A program made the translations under genes and the position numbers. A stretch of 64,000 nt of DNA from Devosia soli (GTDB taxonomy: Bacteria > Pseudomonadota > Alphaproteobacteria > Rhizobiales > Devosiaceae), in assembly GCF_000970455.1 (NCBI RefSeq), contig NZ_LAJG01000005.1, positions 124,001-188,000 on the forward strand, given 5' to 3'. Shown here piece by piece: positions 1 through 9,024 of the stretch; within the stretch, counting starts at the first letter, position 1, and each line of letters opens with the position of its first letter. The notes beneath the pieces are model-generated. The model made no database searches. It had not been told where the DNA came from and saw only the letters and a list, made by a program, of their open reading frames with translations.

Positions 1-1399
1 GCGCCTCTTCCACCGTGTCGGCGGCAAGAGCCAATTTCCAGTCATCGAACCAGCGCGGGTCCTTCCAGCTCTGGTAGTTCGTGGCGGCGTCAGGCGTCGA
101 AAAGAGGCTCATGTCGTAGAGCGGGTTCCAGGTGACACCACCCTGCCCGAGGAAAAAGAGCGGTCCCATCTCCTTGGTGCGGAGGAGCGGTGAATAGACC
201 GAAGCCCATTCGAGGAGTTCTACCTCGGTCTCGACCCCGATATCACTGAGATACTGGCCGATGGCCTGGACGACATTGGCGTCGTTGAGATACCGGCCGC
301 GCGGCCCCTGAAGGCGAATGTTGAAGCGAACGCCGTTCTCGCCGCGAGGATAGCCAGCCTCATCGAGGAGCTTTTCGGCCATGTCCGGATCGTAGGGGAC
401 AGGCTTGAGGTCCGGATTGCCATTGGGCGGATTGACGAGGCTCGTCATGCGCTCGCATTCGGTGCCGAGAAGCTGGGTGCAGATGCTCGGAACATCGACG
501 GCATATTGCAGCGCCCAGCGAACCTTTGGGTCCTGGATTTCCTTGGCGCCCGGCATGCCGGCAACGCCTTCGCCGAGGTTGAACCCAACCTGCATGCGGC
601 GTGTACCGCTGACCTTCTCGACAACAGCCGTGCCCGAGGCATCGATTGCCTCGATCTGATCCGGCGCGACATTGGTGATGATATCGACATTGCCAGCGAT
701 CAGTTCGGCGGTGCGGGTCGACGCTTCGGGGATAACGCGCCAGACAATGGTATCGAAGGTGCCTGGGTCCTTGACCTTTTCAAGCACGATCTGCGAGCCG
801 CGATCCCAGGACGCCAGGCGATAGGAACCCGAGCCGATGGGGTTTGCCGCCGCTTCCTCGAGCGTCATCTTCTCGTAGCTGTCTTTGCAGTGGATATAGA
901 CCTGCGCCATCATCCCCAGAGCGAGCGTCGTCTTGGCACTGAGATTGATCTTGACGTCGAGATCGTCGACGACCTCAGCGGATTTGAACCCTAGCGTCGT
1001 ATAGACAAAGCCTGGCGTATTGCCGGTGAAGGCATTGGCCGGATCAGCTGCCCGATTGAACGAATAGGCGACGTCTTCCGCGGTCAGCGGTTCGCCATCG
1101 TCGCAGGTGAGGCCATCCTTGATCTTGAATGTATAGGCGAGCCCGTCGTCGCTGACCTTGGTATCCTCAACGAGGTAAGGCTCGACTTCGCCCTCGAAGG
1201 TGACGCGGAACAGCGTCGCGAAAATATGCTTGGCGATATTGGAATTGTCGCGGCTCGAAATCTGGGCCGGATCGAAAGTGGACGCGTCGGCGCTCAATCC
1301 CACGACAATCGTATTGTCGGGGGGAGCCGCCAAGGCTGTGGTCGAAAGCGCGGCGCCCAACAAGGCGGCGACGGCACCAAAGCGAAACAGTGTTCTCAT
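1..1399 (-). CDS. Peptide-type ABC transporter substrate-binding protein 1 (3' end cut by window edge)
   Basis: Periplasmic solute-binding subunit of a family 5 (DppA/OppA-type) ABC importer. The 466 visible residues start with a signal peptide of about 24 residues (MRTLFRF...TTALA), then the family's 'GLSADASTFDP' start and 'TAEDVAYSFNRA' block. About 50 C-terminal residues lie beyond the left edge. The ATG at 1399 has a GAGGGA ribosome site six bases upstream. It is a close paralogue of the next gene (shared 'FNRAADPANAFTG' and 'SYRLASWDRGSQ'), so this is a tandem duplication. It is the last visible gene of the leftward operon; permease genes probably follow off the edge. Family and role are clear; the ligand is unknown, but the neighbours suggest a peptide or ureide. 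Confidence 0.9.
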   Translation of the reverse strand, partial: MRTLFRFGAVAALLGAALSTTALAAPPDNTIVVGLSADASTFDPAQISSRDNSNIAKHIFATLFRVTFEGEVEPYLVEDTKVSDDGLAYTFKIKDGLTCDDGEPLTAEDVAYSFNRAADPANAFTGNTPGFVYTTLGFKSAEVVDDLDVKINLSAKTTLALGMMAQVYIHCKDSYEKMTLEEAAANPIGSGSYRLASWDRGSQIVLEKVKDPGTFDTIVWRVIPEASTRTAELIAGNVDIITNVAPDQIEAIDASGTAVVEKVSGTRRMQVGFNLGEGVAGMPGAKEIQDPKVRWALQYAVDVPSICTQLLGTECERMTSLVNPPNGNPDLKPVPYDPDMAEKLLDEAGYPRGENGVRFNIRLQGPRGRYLNDANVVQAIGQYLSDIGVETEVELLEWASVYSPLLRTKEMGPLFFLGQGGVTWNPLYDMSLFSTPDAATNYQSWKDPRWFDDWKLALAADTVEEA

Positions 1400-1460
1400 T
1401 GTCATTCCCTCATTGACCTCCCGGATGCGCGTTCACGCCGGCTATGCTGCCGACCTGTGC

Positions 1461-1494
1461 CGGCACGCAGGGCTTCTCCTGACCCTGCGTGCCG
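1461..1494 (-). other. Stem-loop between the two binding-protein genes
   Basis: A perfect 12-base-pair stem (arms 1461-1472 and 1483-1494, 10-base loop) begins a few bases after the stop codon of the upstream binding-protein gene. No T-run follows on the transcribed strand, so it is more likely an mRNA-stabilising or partial-attenuation element than a full terminator. Confidence 0.6.
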
Positions 1495-1501
1495 AAATGC
1501 G

Positions 1502-3061
1502 TCACTGTGCGAGAGCGGTGTCGAACAGGTAGACCTTTTCGTCGCGGCGCGGTTCGAAGGTGACCCGCTTGGACACGCCGTAGAAGTCCGGCTGGAAGTA
1601 GAGCATCAGCCACGGCGGATCGTTGTAGAAGACCTCGAGCATGCGATCGATAACGGCGCGCTGCTCTTCGTCGGTCTTTGCTGCGGCGATTTCCGGCCAG
1701 CCATCGAACCAGGCCGGGTTCTTCCATTCGGTATAGTTGGTGCCCGCATCGACAGCCGAAAGGTCGGCCATGTCATAAAGGGCGCTCCAGGTGCCGCCAC
1801 CCGAACCGAGGAGGAACATCGGGCCGACATCATGCTTCTGGATCAGCGGCACATAGACCGAGGCCCATTCCATCAGCTCGACATTGGTCTTGACGCCGAT
1901 GTCATTGAGATACTGGCCGATGGCGAGAGCGACGTTGGCGTCGTTGAGATAGCGGCCGCGGGGCGCCTGGAAGGTGATTTCAAAGCGCGTACCGTCTTCA
2001 CCGCGCGGATAGCCGGCGGCATCGAGCAGTTCTTCAGCCTTGTCCGGATCATAGGGATAAGGCGTGAGGCTCTTGTTGTCGTTGGGTGGATTGACGAGGC
2101 CAGTGGCACGCGTGCATTCGAAATTGAGGAGCTGCTTGCAGATGGCTTCGACGTCGACGGCATATTGCAGCGCCACGCGCACATCGGTCTTCTGGATAGC
2201 TTCACCGCCCGGCGAACCGGTGGCGAACGAATCCTTCATGTTGAAGCCGACATAGATACGGCGCGTGCCCTGGACGGATTTGACTTCCGCCGTACCGGAA
2301 TTGTTGACGGCGTCGATCTGGTCGGGGGCGACATTGGTGATGATGTCGACATTGCCCGCGATCAGTTCGGCTGAGCGGGTCGAGGCTTCCGGAATGATGC
2401 GCCAGACGATGTTCTGGAAGCTGCCCGGATCCTTGATCTTTTCAAGAACGACCTGCGAGCCGCGGTCCCAGGAAGCGAGACGATAGGACCCCGAAGCGAT
2501 CGGCTTGGCCGCCGCGTCTTCAAGGCTCATCTTCTCGTAGCTGTCCTTGCAGTGGATGAACACTTCCGCGATGAGCCCGAACGAAACGGGGTTCTTCTTG
2601 TCGAGGTTGATCTTGACCTCACGGTCGCTGACCACCTCGGCGCCGGCAAAGCCGATAGAGGAATAAACAAAGCCCGGGGTATTGCCGGTAAACGCATTGG
2701 CCGGATCAGCAGCGCGATTGAACGAATAGGCGACGTCTTCCGCAGTCAGTGCTTCGCCGTCTTCGCAGGTCAGGTCAGGCTTGAGCGTATAGGTGTAGCT
2801 TTTGCCATCTTCTGATTCCACGTACGATTCCGCCATCTGCGGGACGATCTGGCCTTCAGGGTCCACTTCGTAAAGGGTCCCGAAGATGTGCTTGGCGATA
2901 TTGGAGTTGTCGCGGCTCGAAATATTGGCCGGATCGAAGGTCGAGGCATCTGCGGAGATGCCCACGACCAGGGTATCTGCAGGTGGGGCGGCATGGGCGG
3001 AAGCAAACGGCAGAATAAGCGCCGCCGTGCCTGCCATGAGAAGATATCTCACGGTGTTCAT
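1502..3061 (-). CDS. Peptide-type ABC transporter substrate-binding protein 2
   Basis: Full-length (519 residues) family 5 periplasmic binding protein of a dipeptide/oligopeptide-type importer. Residues 1-24 (MNTVRYLL...SAHA) are a typical Sec signal peptide, followed by 'VVGISADASTFDP' and 'EDVAYSFNRAADP'. The ATG at 3061 is preferred over upstream in-frame starts because it begins the signal peptide, has an AAAGGA ribosome site and overlaps the upstream stop as ATGA. Its paralogue lies just downstream. Two binding proteins serving one transporter usually widen the ligand range. The matching ATPases are in the divergent operon at 21.7-23.8 kb. Confidence 0.92.
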   Translation of the reverse strand: MNTVRYLLMAGTAALILPFASAHAAPPADTLVVGISADASTFDPANISSRDNSNIAKHIFGTLYEVDPEGQIVPQMAESYVESEDGKSYTYTLKPDLTCEDGEALTAEDVAYSFNRAADPANAFTGNTPGFVYSSIGFAGAEVVSDREVKINLDKKNPVSFGLIAEVFIHCKDSYEKMSLEDAAAKPIASGSYRLASWDRGSQVVLEKIKDPGSFQNIVWRIIPEASTRSAELIAGNVDIITNVAPDQIDAVNNSGTAEVKSVQGTRRIYVGFNMKDSFATGSPGGEAIQKTDVRVALQYAVDVEAICKQLLNFECTRATGLVNPPNDNKSLTPYPYDPDKAEELLDAAGYPRGEDGTRFEITFQAPRGRYLNDANVALAIGQYLNDIGVKTNVELMEWASVYVPLIQKHDVGPMFLLGSGGGTWSALYDMADLSAVDAGTNYTEWKNPAWFDGWPEIAAAKTDEEQRAVIDRMLEVFYNDPPWLMLYFQPDFYGVSKRVTFEPRRDEKVYLFDTALAQ

Positions 3062-4134
3062 TGGGACGTCCTTTGCTGGAGTGCAGAGTGGTGAGTGGAG
3101 TGACCGATCTCTCGCTTCGCATTCGTATCGAGATCGGCCGGATTGATCGCTTGGCCCTGTTGTGAGGAGAGGATGCAGGCTTGAACCATGCGAAGCGAAT
3201 TGAGGTGGTCGCGCCCGGTGCACGGCAGATCAGCCGTACCGCGCATGGCGGCGACGAAAGCGGCGAGGAGGGATTTGGCGTCGTTGATCCACTGCTCATA
3301 TGGCGGGAGCGTAACCGGCGTTAGCTCGCTGTCGGCGTGGAGCGCATAGTTGAGCTCGCCGAACTGATCGTTTTGGACGACGACCCCGTTCCTGCACTCG
3401 CTGCGCCACTGAAAGCCCGGCTTTTGCCAATTGGACTGCCAGAGACCCTGATAATTGACCTCTACGCCGTTGGCGAAGCGGATGAGCGCGCTGACATTGG
3501 CGTCGTCGCGATACATCGACCAGCTCGGGTTGAAGGTCGAGCCGAAGACTGACACGGGTTCCGAGCGATAGACGTAGCGCATCAGGTCGAAGTGGTGGAT
3601 CGACTGTTCCCAGAGCATGGGCTGATCCATGGTCAGGGGATATTTGTTGAAGTTTGGCCGCCAGCCATCGCGCCAGCGCTCATAGGTGAAGCGGCCGAAT
3701 TCCGGCGCACCCACCGTCTCGTCAAAAAGGCGCAGCGTCTCCTGGGTGACGGGCAGGAAGCGGAAATTGAGCCCAACGGCGAGCGGCACGCCGGCATCTT
3801 CGGCCATCTCGACATAGCGCGCGGCGAGTTCAACGCTGTCGGCTAATGGCTTTTCCGCGAGAATGGCAATGCCGGCTTTGCATGCCAGCTCCATCTGCCT
3901 TTCTCGCCCACCAGGCGGGGTGGCGAGTAGCACGAAATCGGCATCCACCGTCGTGATGAGATCGAGGTCGGCGCTGGCAGCGGCTTCAGGCCATTGAGCA
4001 AGGGCGCGGGTCCGGGCCTCGTCCGAAGGATCGATCAGGCCGACGATGGTGCAGTCCGGATTTTCGCGAATGACGCGCATCCAGAATTGGGCCCGGGCAC
4101 CAAGACCGACGAGGATGATGCGGAGCGGGCTCAT
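3058..4134 (-). CDS. Gfo/Idh/MocA-family NAD(P)-dependent dehydrogenase
   Basis: 358-residue cytosolic oxidoreductase of the glucose-fructose oxidoreductase/inositol dehydrogenase family. The N-terminal Rossmann fold opens with 'IILVGLGARAQ' (residues 5-15), and the family 'EKP' motif (in 'ILAEKPLADS') supplies the usual lysine. The C-terminal half has the family's beta-sheet substrate domain. It starts at the ATG at 4134, which overlaps the upstream stop (ATGA); its own stop overlaps the binding protein. Members oxidise polyols, sugars or imines; here the substrate would be an intermediate of the unknown compound handled by the operon. Confidence 0.85.
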   Translation of the reverse strand: MSPLRIILVGLGARAQFWMRVIRENPDCTIVGLIDPSDEARTRALAQWPEAAASADLDLITTVDADFVLLATPPGGRERQMELACKAGIAILAEKPLADSVELAARYVEMAEDAGVPLAVGLNFRFLPVTQETLRLFDETVGAPEFGRFTYERWRDGWRPNFNKYPLTMDQPMLWEQSIHHFDLMRYVYRSEPVSVFGSTFNPSWSMYRDDANVSALIRFANGVEVNYQGLWQSNWQKPGFQWRSECRNGVVVQNDQFGELNYALHADSELTPVTLPPYEQWINDAKSLLAAFVAAMRGTADLPCTGRDHLNSLRMVQACILSSQQGQAINPADLDTNAKREIGHSTHHSALQQRTSQ

Positions 4135-5036
4135 GTGCGAGCCTCCGCAGCAAGAATCCGTGCAAGACCAGTGGGCAAAGCCGTCCACTCATAGAGCGCC
4201 GCAAGATCGAGCCGATCGCTACCCATGGGGAGGCGTTCAATGCGCGTGGTGTCGCCGATAACGATCTGCGCTTCGGGAATGAGGTCAGCAATCATCCGGG
4301 CAAGGTCGATATTGGCGATCGACTGGCCCGAAGTGAGATGAAAGACGCCGCGAAGAGGCGGTTGCTGACGCAACAGGGCGTCGAGCGCAAATGGGAGATC
4401 GGGAGCGAAAGTCCAGTCGCGGCGCTCGGCGGGCATGTCGACGATGATAGGTTCGTCCGAAAGCGCCATATTGAGCCAACGCCTCATGGGCGAAACCACG
4501 GTGCGGGTGTCACGGGGGCGTTCGTCCGGTCCGTAGATCGGTCCGAGGCGAATGGAGATCGCGCGCAGTTCGGTTGCGGCGGCAACGACGTCTTCCCCGG
4601 CGCGCTTCGCATTTGCATAAGGCAGGTCAGCGGTTGCGGCCGTGCTTTCAAGGTGAACGCCATCCCCATCCGTCGCGCTGAAGACACCTGACGAGGAGAT
4701 GAAGACGAAGTCTTTGGCACCGCTCTCGCTTGCGTGGCGGAGGACCCGGTTCGTCAACGCGGTATTGGTAGAAAGAAGCACGTGCTCGGCTGCTGTACCG
4801 CCCTTCGCCGGAGTGGTGATCGCCGCACCGTGAATGACGAGGTCTGCGGGTGGCAGAGCCATTTCGTCAGAAAGGAGATCGCCCTCAATTAGGTCGATGT
4901 CCGCCAGGCGTTGACGCGTAGTTGGATCGAACAGCCGATCGACGGCAAACACTGCGTCGCCCAATGCCTTGAAACCTGCGGCGAGGTGCGAGCCGACAAA
5001 GCCACCAGCCCCAGTGATCAAGACGCGCCGCGTCAT
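4131..5036 (-). CDS. NAD-dependent epimerase/dehydratase-family protein
   Basis: 301-residue extended-SDR enzyme. The nucleotide-binding GxxGxxG (GAGGFVG) is at residues 9-15, the active-site serine lies in 'FISSSGVF' (about 112-119), and the YxxxK pair is Y140/K144 in 'YANAK'. The sequence resembles UDP-sugar epimerases and erythronate/tetronate dehydrogenases of the same family, and I cannot separate these. It is translationally coupled on both sides (ATGA overlaps with the GntR gene and with the Gfo/Idh gene), so it belongs to the leftward catabolic operon. Its role is probably oxidation or epimerisation of a hydroxy-acid or sugar-like intermediate. Confidence 0.82.
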   Translation of the reverse strand: MTRRVLITGAGGFVGSHLAAGFKALGDAVFAVDRLFDPTTRQRLADIDLIEGDLLSDEMALPPADLVIHGAAITTPAKGGTAAEHVLLSTNTALTNRVLRHASESGAKDFVFISSSGVFSATDGDGVHLESTAATADLPYANAKRAGEDVVAAATELRAISIRLGPIYGPDERPRDTRTVVSPMRRWLNMALSDEPIIVDMPAERRDWTFAPDLPFALDALLRQQPPLRGVFHLTSGQSIANIDLARMIADLIPEAQIVIGDTTRIERLPMGSDRLDLAALYEWTALPTGLARILAAEART

Positions 5037-5710
5037 GGTGCGATCCCCAGTTCTTCCGGAGCGATCTGGGAGGCAGAACGGGTGTGATCCGAAATCAACG
5101 AAATGGCGCGGATCATGTCGCGGTTTTCGATCGCCTCGATGATCGGCGGATGATTGCGCGCGACCGCGCGAAGATCGCGATTGGCGCTGTTGCGAAGGGC
5201 CATGATCTGGCGGATACGGAGATAGAGATTGTCCCAGAAGCCGAGCATCAGGTCGTGGTCGGCGAGCCGGATCAGCGTGCGGTGGAAGGCTTCGTCGGCA
5301 GTATTGAGGGCCGCGAAATCACCACGCTCGGCTGCTTCGAACATCGCATCTGAGTGACGGCGCAATTCGGAAACATCGACCTGCCGTTCGACGATCCGAC
5401 GAATGGCAAAGGCTTCGAACTGTTCTCGAAGACTGTAGAGCTCTTCTACCTCCTTGAGCGTGAGCGGTTTGACCCGCTTGCCCTTATAGGGCTCGCTTTC
5501 GATGAGGCCATCGGCCTCGAGGATCTGGATCGCCTCGCGCACGGGCGCACGGGAAACCTGCAACTGCTCGGCCAGCGCCATTTCGACGACGGGTGTGCCG
5601 GGCTTCATCGTGCCATTGAGGATGGCTTGGCGGATGATGTCGGCGACCGAAACGCGAAGCGGCACGTTCTCGATGCGGCTGATGTCGCCATTCGGTTCTG
5701 CCATAATCAT
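5033..5710 (-). CDS. GntR-family transcriptional regulator (FCD type)
   Basis: 225-residue regulator. A winged helix-turn-helix occupies about residues 20-85 ('GTMKPGTPVVEMALAEQL', 'VSRAPVREAIQILEADGLI'). An all-helical FCD effector domain follows, with metal/ligand residues suggested by 'DEAFHRTL' and a C-terminal 'SDHT'. It is embedded in the leftward operon with ATGA overlaps, so it is probably autoregulated together with the pathway genes. FCD regulators typically bind carboxylic acids and recognise TNGT-N-ACNA half-sites; the palindrome at 12355-12368 is the obvious candidate site. A second ATG two codons in (5704) is an equally possible start. Confidence 0.9.
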   Translation of the reverse strand: MIMAEPNGDISRIENVPLRVSVADIIRQAILNGTMKPGTPVVEMALAEQLQVSRAPVREAIQILEADGLIESEPYKGKRVKPLTLKEVEELYSLREQFEAFAIRRIVERQVDVSELRRHSDAMFEAAERGDFAALNTADEAFHRTLIRLADHDLMLGFWDNLYLRIRQIMALRNSANRDLRAVARNHPPIIEAIENRDMIRAISLISDHTRSASQIAPEELGIAP

Positions 5711-6606
5711 GCTGCCTCGCCCTGTGCGATGGCTACAGCGCGGCTCAACGCCTCATTGTGCTCGACGCCGAGACGGACAAAGGGCGGCCGAACGACCGCA
5801 TAGGCCTCGTCGCCATGGCGCAGGGCCGTGGCGGCCTTGATCGCCGGAATAAGCGGCAGGCTTTCGAAGATCTTGCGGACCGCCGTGACACCTCTCGCAA
5901 TCTCGGCTTCTTCGGGTGTTCCGAGGGCGTGCATCAGGGCGACGATATTGCGCGCATTGACGTTTGCGGAGGCGCTGATGCAGCCAGCGCCTCCGGCCGC
6001 GACGTTTTGCGGGATCAGCGCTTCGGAAGCGGAATAGCTTTCAAGCTCTGGAAAAGCCTCGATCGCCGACCGGGTGTTTTCCCAATTGCCCGAGGAGTCC
6101 TTCAAGCCGACAAAAATGCCGGGATGCTTCTTGAGCAGCATCTCGATCAGGTTGAGCGTGATCGGCACGCCGGTCATCTGCGGGATATGGTAGAGGTAGA
6201 TGCGGAGCGCGCTATTCGCCACACCATCTATGATCGCAGAATAGCTGTCGATCAGGCCCTGGTCCGTCACGCCCTTATAGTAGAACGGGGGCAGCATGAG
6301 CGTCCCAAGGCAACCGCGCCCAGTGGCGTGGCGCGTCAGCGCAATCGTATCGGTCAAAGCTGAGCAGCCCGTTCCTGGGATGAGGCGCTTGGGGTCGATG
6401 CCGCCTTCGATCAGGGCATCAAGCGCGTCGATGCGCTCGGAGACACTCATGGAATTGGCTTCGCTGGTCGTGCCGAAAGGTGCGAGCCCATCAGCGCCGT
6501 CTTCGAGCAAGGCCTTGGAATTGGTCACGAAGCGGGCAACGTCGACTTGAAGGTCGGCGGCAAAGGGCGTGATGGCGGGAACGTAGAGTTTTGGGGTCCG
6601 GGTCAA
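5707..6606 (-). CDS. DapA-family (dihydrodipicolinate synthase-like) aldolase/lyase
   Basis: 299-residue class I aldolase-family TIM barrel. The Schiff-base lysine is K169 in 'FVGLKDSSGN', the partner tyrosine is Y139 in 'IYLYHIPQ', and the 'GTTSE' pyruvate-binding loop is at 45-49. All catalytic residues are therefore present. Members make or split C-C bonds of pyruvate adducts (dihydrodipicolinate, N-acetylneuraminate, keto-deoxy sugar acids). The start is a TTG at 6606, supported by a strong GGAGG seven bases upstream and a TTGA overlap with the preceding stop. A catabolic context suggests lyase action rather than lysine synthesis. Confidence 0.87.
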   Translation of the reverse strand: MTRTPKLYVPAITPFAADLQVDVARFVTNSKALLEDGADGLAPFGTTSEANSMSVSERIDALDALIEGGIDPKRLIPGTGCSALTDTIALTRHATGRGCLGTLMLPPFYYKGVTDQGLIDSYSAIIDGVANSALRIYLYHIPQMTGVPITLNLIEMLLKKHPGIFVGLKDSSGNWENTRSAIEAFPELESYSASEALIPQNVAAGGAGCISASANVNARNIVALMHALGTPEEAEIARGVTAVRKIFESLPLIPAIKAATALRHGDEAYAVVRPPFVRLGVEHNEALSRAVAIAQGEAA

Positions 6607-7085
6607 GCCTGAACCTCCTCGGATACGAGTTGAAGCGGAGAGATTTCGGTAAAGACGTCGTCATCATTGGCGCCGCGCCACATCAGGACGGCGAAGGCCC
6701 CTTCCCGGTCGATGACGCTGATGCCGGCATGCCAAACGCCCGGCGCATAGATAACGCCCAGGGTACCGGGAACGATAAAGGTCTCGACCTGATCCAGATC
6801 GGGCGTGCCATCGGCCAGCGAGGGCGCGACAGTGACGAGATAGCGGCTGACATCGAGCGGCACGAAGCACTGTGCGGCATGCGGGTGCCGCTCCAGCCGA
6901 TCGACCACCGCCGGCACAGCAGTCATCGGCACCTTGTTGACGTGGAAGACTGGCGCAAGGCCATCCCCGCCAAGCCAGCGAGAATAAAAGGCGCGTTCGC
7001 CGAACTGAGCGGGGCGATCGATGATGGCGCCATAAGCAGCAAAACGATCGTGAGAAATGCTCGGTTGGATGGCGACCGACTGCAT
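6603..7085 (-). CDS. Ureidoglycolate lyase-type protein (AllA family)
   Basis: 160 residues, the usual length for AllA. AllA releases urea and glyoxylate from ureidoglycolate in allantoin breakdown. The cupin-like fold shows the family signatures 'RLERHPHAAQCFVPL' and 'YAPGVWHAGI' with the conserved histidines. It sits directly after a PuuE-type allantoinase, and the two genes overlap by one base. The same divergent locus also encodes AllB- and AllD-like proteins, supporting action on a ureide or a close analogue. Some AllA-family members act on other ureido or amidino compounds, so the exact substrate is open. Confidence 0.85.
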   Translation of the reverse strand: MQSVAIQPSISHDRFAAYGAIIDRPAQFGERAFYSRWLGGDGLAPVFHVNKVPMTAVPAVVDRLERHPHAAQCFVPLDVSRYLVTVAPSLADGTPDLDQVETFIVPGTLGVIYAPGVWHAGISVIDREGAFAVLMWRGANDDDVFTEISPLQLVSEEVQA

Positions 7086-7993
7086 TACGCCACCTTCCCT
7101 TCCGGCGGCATGACGGCGCGCCAGTGATCGGCAATGTCGGCCCGACGGGCAATCCAGACGTCCTGGCTGGCAGCGACATGATCGAGAAATTTGACAAGGC
7201 CGGCAAAACGGCCGGGATGGCCGACCACGCGGGGATGAAGACCGATCGACATCATGCGCGGGGTCTGGCGACCTTCGGCGCGCAGCACCTCAAACGTGTC
7301 GATCAGGAACTGCGCATAATCGCCCGCCGTTTCGATGCCACCGCCCGCCAGGAGCTTGGCGTCATTGGTCACGAGCGAATAGGGCAGGACCAGATGCTGC
7401 TTACCCTCGACGCTGAGCCAATAGGGTACTTCGTCGTTGTAGGCGTCGCTATCATAGCTATAGCCGCCATGCTCGACGACGAGGCGCCTTGTGTGCGCAC
7501 TTGGGCTATAACGGCAATACCAACCCTCCGGCGCTCGTCCGACCGAGTTAAGAATGCTGGCATGAGCCTTTGCGATGTGCTGGCGCTCGGTCGCCTCATC
7601 GAGATTGTAGTGCTCGATCCAGCGATATCCGTGCGCGACAATGTCCCAATCGGTCTCGGCGATGGCCTTGGCGACATCGCCATTGCGCTCGAGCGCGAGA
7701 GCTGCCGCGAAAATGGTCAGCGGCAGGTTGCGTTCGCGGAACAGGCGGTAGACGCGCCAGAAGCCAACGCGTGCACCATATTCATACATGCTTTCAGACG
7801 CGAAATCGCGGTCGCCGGTCTTGACCCGAACGGCATTGACCTCGATGAGCGCCCCTTCGGACCGCCCATCGCCGTCACCGAGGGAATATTCCGACCCTTC
7901 TTCGTAATTGAGCACGAAGTTGACCGCTACGCCGGCATTGCCGGGCCATCTTACGGTCGGTGGTCGATTGGCGTAACCGATGAAGTCGCGCAT
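7085..7993 (-). CDS. PuuE-type allantoinase / polysaccharide-deacetylase-fold cyclic amide hydrolase
   Basis: 302 residues, close to the length of PuuE, the metal-independent allantoinase built on the NodB polysaccharide-deacetylase fold. Family landmarks are 'FVLNYEEGSEYS' near the start, 'ESMYEYGARVGFWR' (about 68-81), 'DIVAHGYRWIEH' and the late 'MMSIGLHPRVVGHPGR'. Members open the hydantoin ring of allantoin or similar ring amides. Its neighbour encodes an AllA-type lyase, an order also found in urate-degradation operons. No uricase or xanthine dehydrogenase is present in the window, so the ring compound may not be urate-derived. Confidence 0.87.
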   Translation of the reverse strand: MRDFIGYANRPPTVRWPGNAGVAVNFVLNYEEGSEYSLGDGDGRSEGALIEVNAVRVKTGDRDFASESMYEYGARVGFWRVYRLFRERNLPLTIFAAALALERNGDVAKAIAETDWDIVAHGYRWIEHYNLDEATERQHIAKAHASILNSVGRAPEGWYCRYSPSAHTRRLVVEHGGYSYDSDAYNDEVPYWLSVEGKQHLVLPYSLVTNDAKLLAGGGIETAGDYAQFLIDTFEVLRAEGRQTPRMMSIGLHPRVVGHPGRFAGLVKFLDHVAASQDVWIARRADIADHWRAVMPPEGKVA

Positions 7994-8017
7994 GCTGATG
8001 CCCCCTGCCCGGCCGCC

Positions 8018-9019
8018 TCAAGGCGTCCAGTCGCGCGGTCCTTCGACCTTGTTGAAGAAGCAGCACCAGTCGCCGGTGTTGACGTTCGGCAAAGCCCGCA
8101 ATCCGAAGAACATGCCGTCCGCCGGAGCGACGAGATGGGCCAGTTCGTCGCCAAAGATGTTGATGATCTTGGCGAGACTATCGCCCTTCTTCATCGGCTT
8201 GAGGAAATCGACGCCCGGCGTCGGCACGAAAATGCCGGAGGCAGGCGCCAGGAGCGCTTCTTGCTGGCCCCTGGTTGCATCCGTCGGGTACGTCGCCTGG
8301 CCCGGATACATCTTATAATGCCGCAGGATGTTGATGATCGAATTGGCCAGGTGCCGCGAGATTTCGGCAAATTTCTCAGGCGAGGTCGCCGAGCGGCCAC
8401 CGAGCTCTACCGTGATCCCGGTCTTGCCGATTTCCTTCATCTGCGCCATCGGCGAACCCTTGGGCAGGAAGTTGGACATGATGCAGCCCCAGCCCTCGCC
8501 CATCGCCATGGCGAGCTCGACAGAAGCCGGCGTCTCATCGACGAAAATGGCCTTGGCGAGGAACGAATGCGCGCCGCCCGAATGGATGGAAATCTCGAAA
8601 TCAGCGACCTTGCTCATCCATTCCGAATGCGCCCAGGCGACACGTTCGCTGAGATAGCCATTGGCCTTGCCCGGATAGATGCGGTTCATGTCGAACGAGA
8701 AGGTATCGAGCGGATTGCCGCGATTGGCATTCTCGAAGGCCATGACGTTCATCACGGGCACCATGACGAGCGTGCCGGAAAGCTGGGCCGGATCGACTTC
8801 GCGCAGCGCAATCGCACAGGCCATCGGGCCTTCGGGCTCATCGCCATGGATGGCGCCATCGACCCAGAAGACCGGGCCGGGCTTGGTGCCATTGACGATC
8901 ACCAATGGGATCTCAACCTTTGTGCCGCCGGCCAGCTCGGTGACCGGGATGACGCCGCGGACAACTTCACCGGGCTTGGCAACTGCAGTGCCGACTGTGA
9001 TGGTTTTTGCTTCGGACAC
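8018..9019 (-). CDS. Succinylglutamate desuccinylase/aspartoacylase-family zinc amidohydrolase
   Basis: 333-residue M14-like carboxylate-amide hydrolase. Zinc ligands are visible as H58 and E61 in 'AIHGDEPEG' and H146 in 'ISIHSGG'. A C-terminal beta-barrel domain follows ('LLAPASGIFVPTP'), as in aspartoacylase/AstE relatives. Members remove acyl groups from N-acyl amino acids; a role in deacylating an N-acyl or N-carbamoyl amino acid fits the operon. The start is GTG at 9019, five bases after the upstream stop. A weak ribosome site suggests translational coupling. Confidence 0.85.
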   Translation of the reverse strand: MSEAKTITVGTAVAKPGEVVRGVIPVTELAGGTKVEIPLVIVNGTKPGPVFWVDGAIHGDEPEGPMACAIALREVDPAQLSGTLVMVPVMNVMAFENANRGNPLDTFSFDMNRIYPGKANGYLSERVAWAHSEWMSKVADFEISIHSGGAHSFLAKAIFVDETPASVELAMAMGEGWGCIMSNFLPKGSPMAQMKEIGKTGITVELGGRSATSPEKFAEISRHLANSIINILRHYKMYPGQATYPTDATRGQQEALLAPASGIFVPTPGVDFLKPMKKGDSLAKIINIFGDELAHLVAPADGMFFGLRALPNVNTGDWCCFFNKVEGPRDWTP

Positions 9020-9024
9020 GGTCG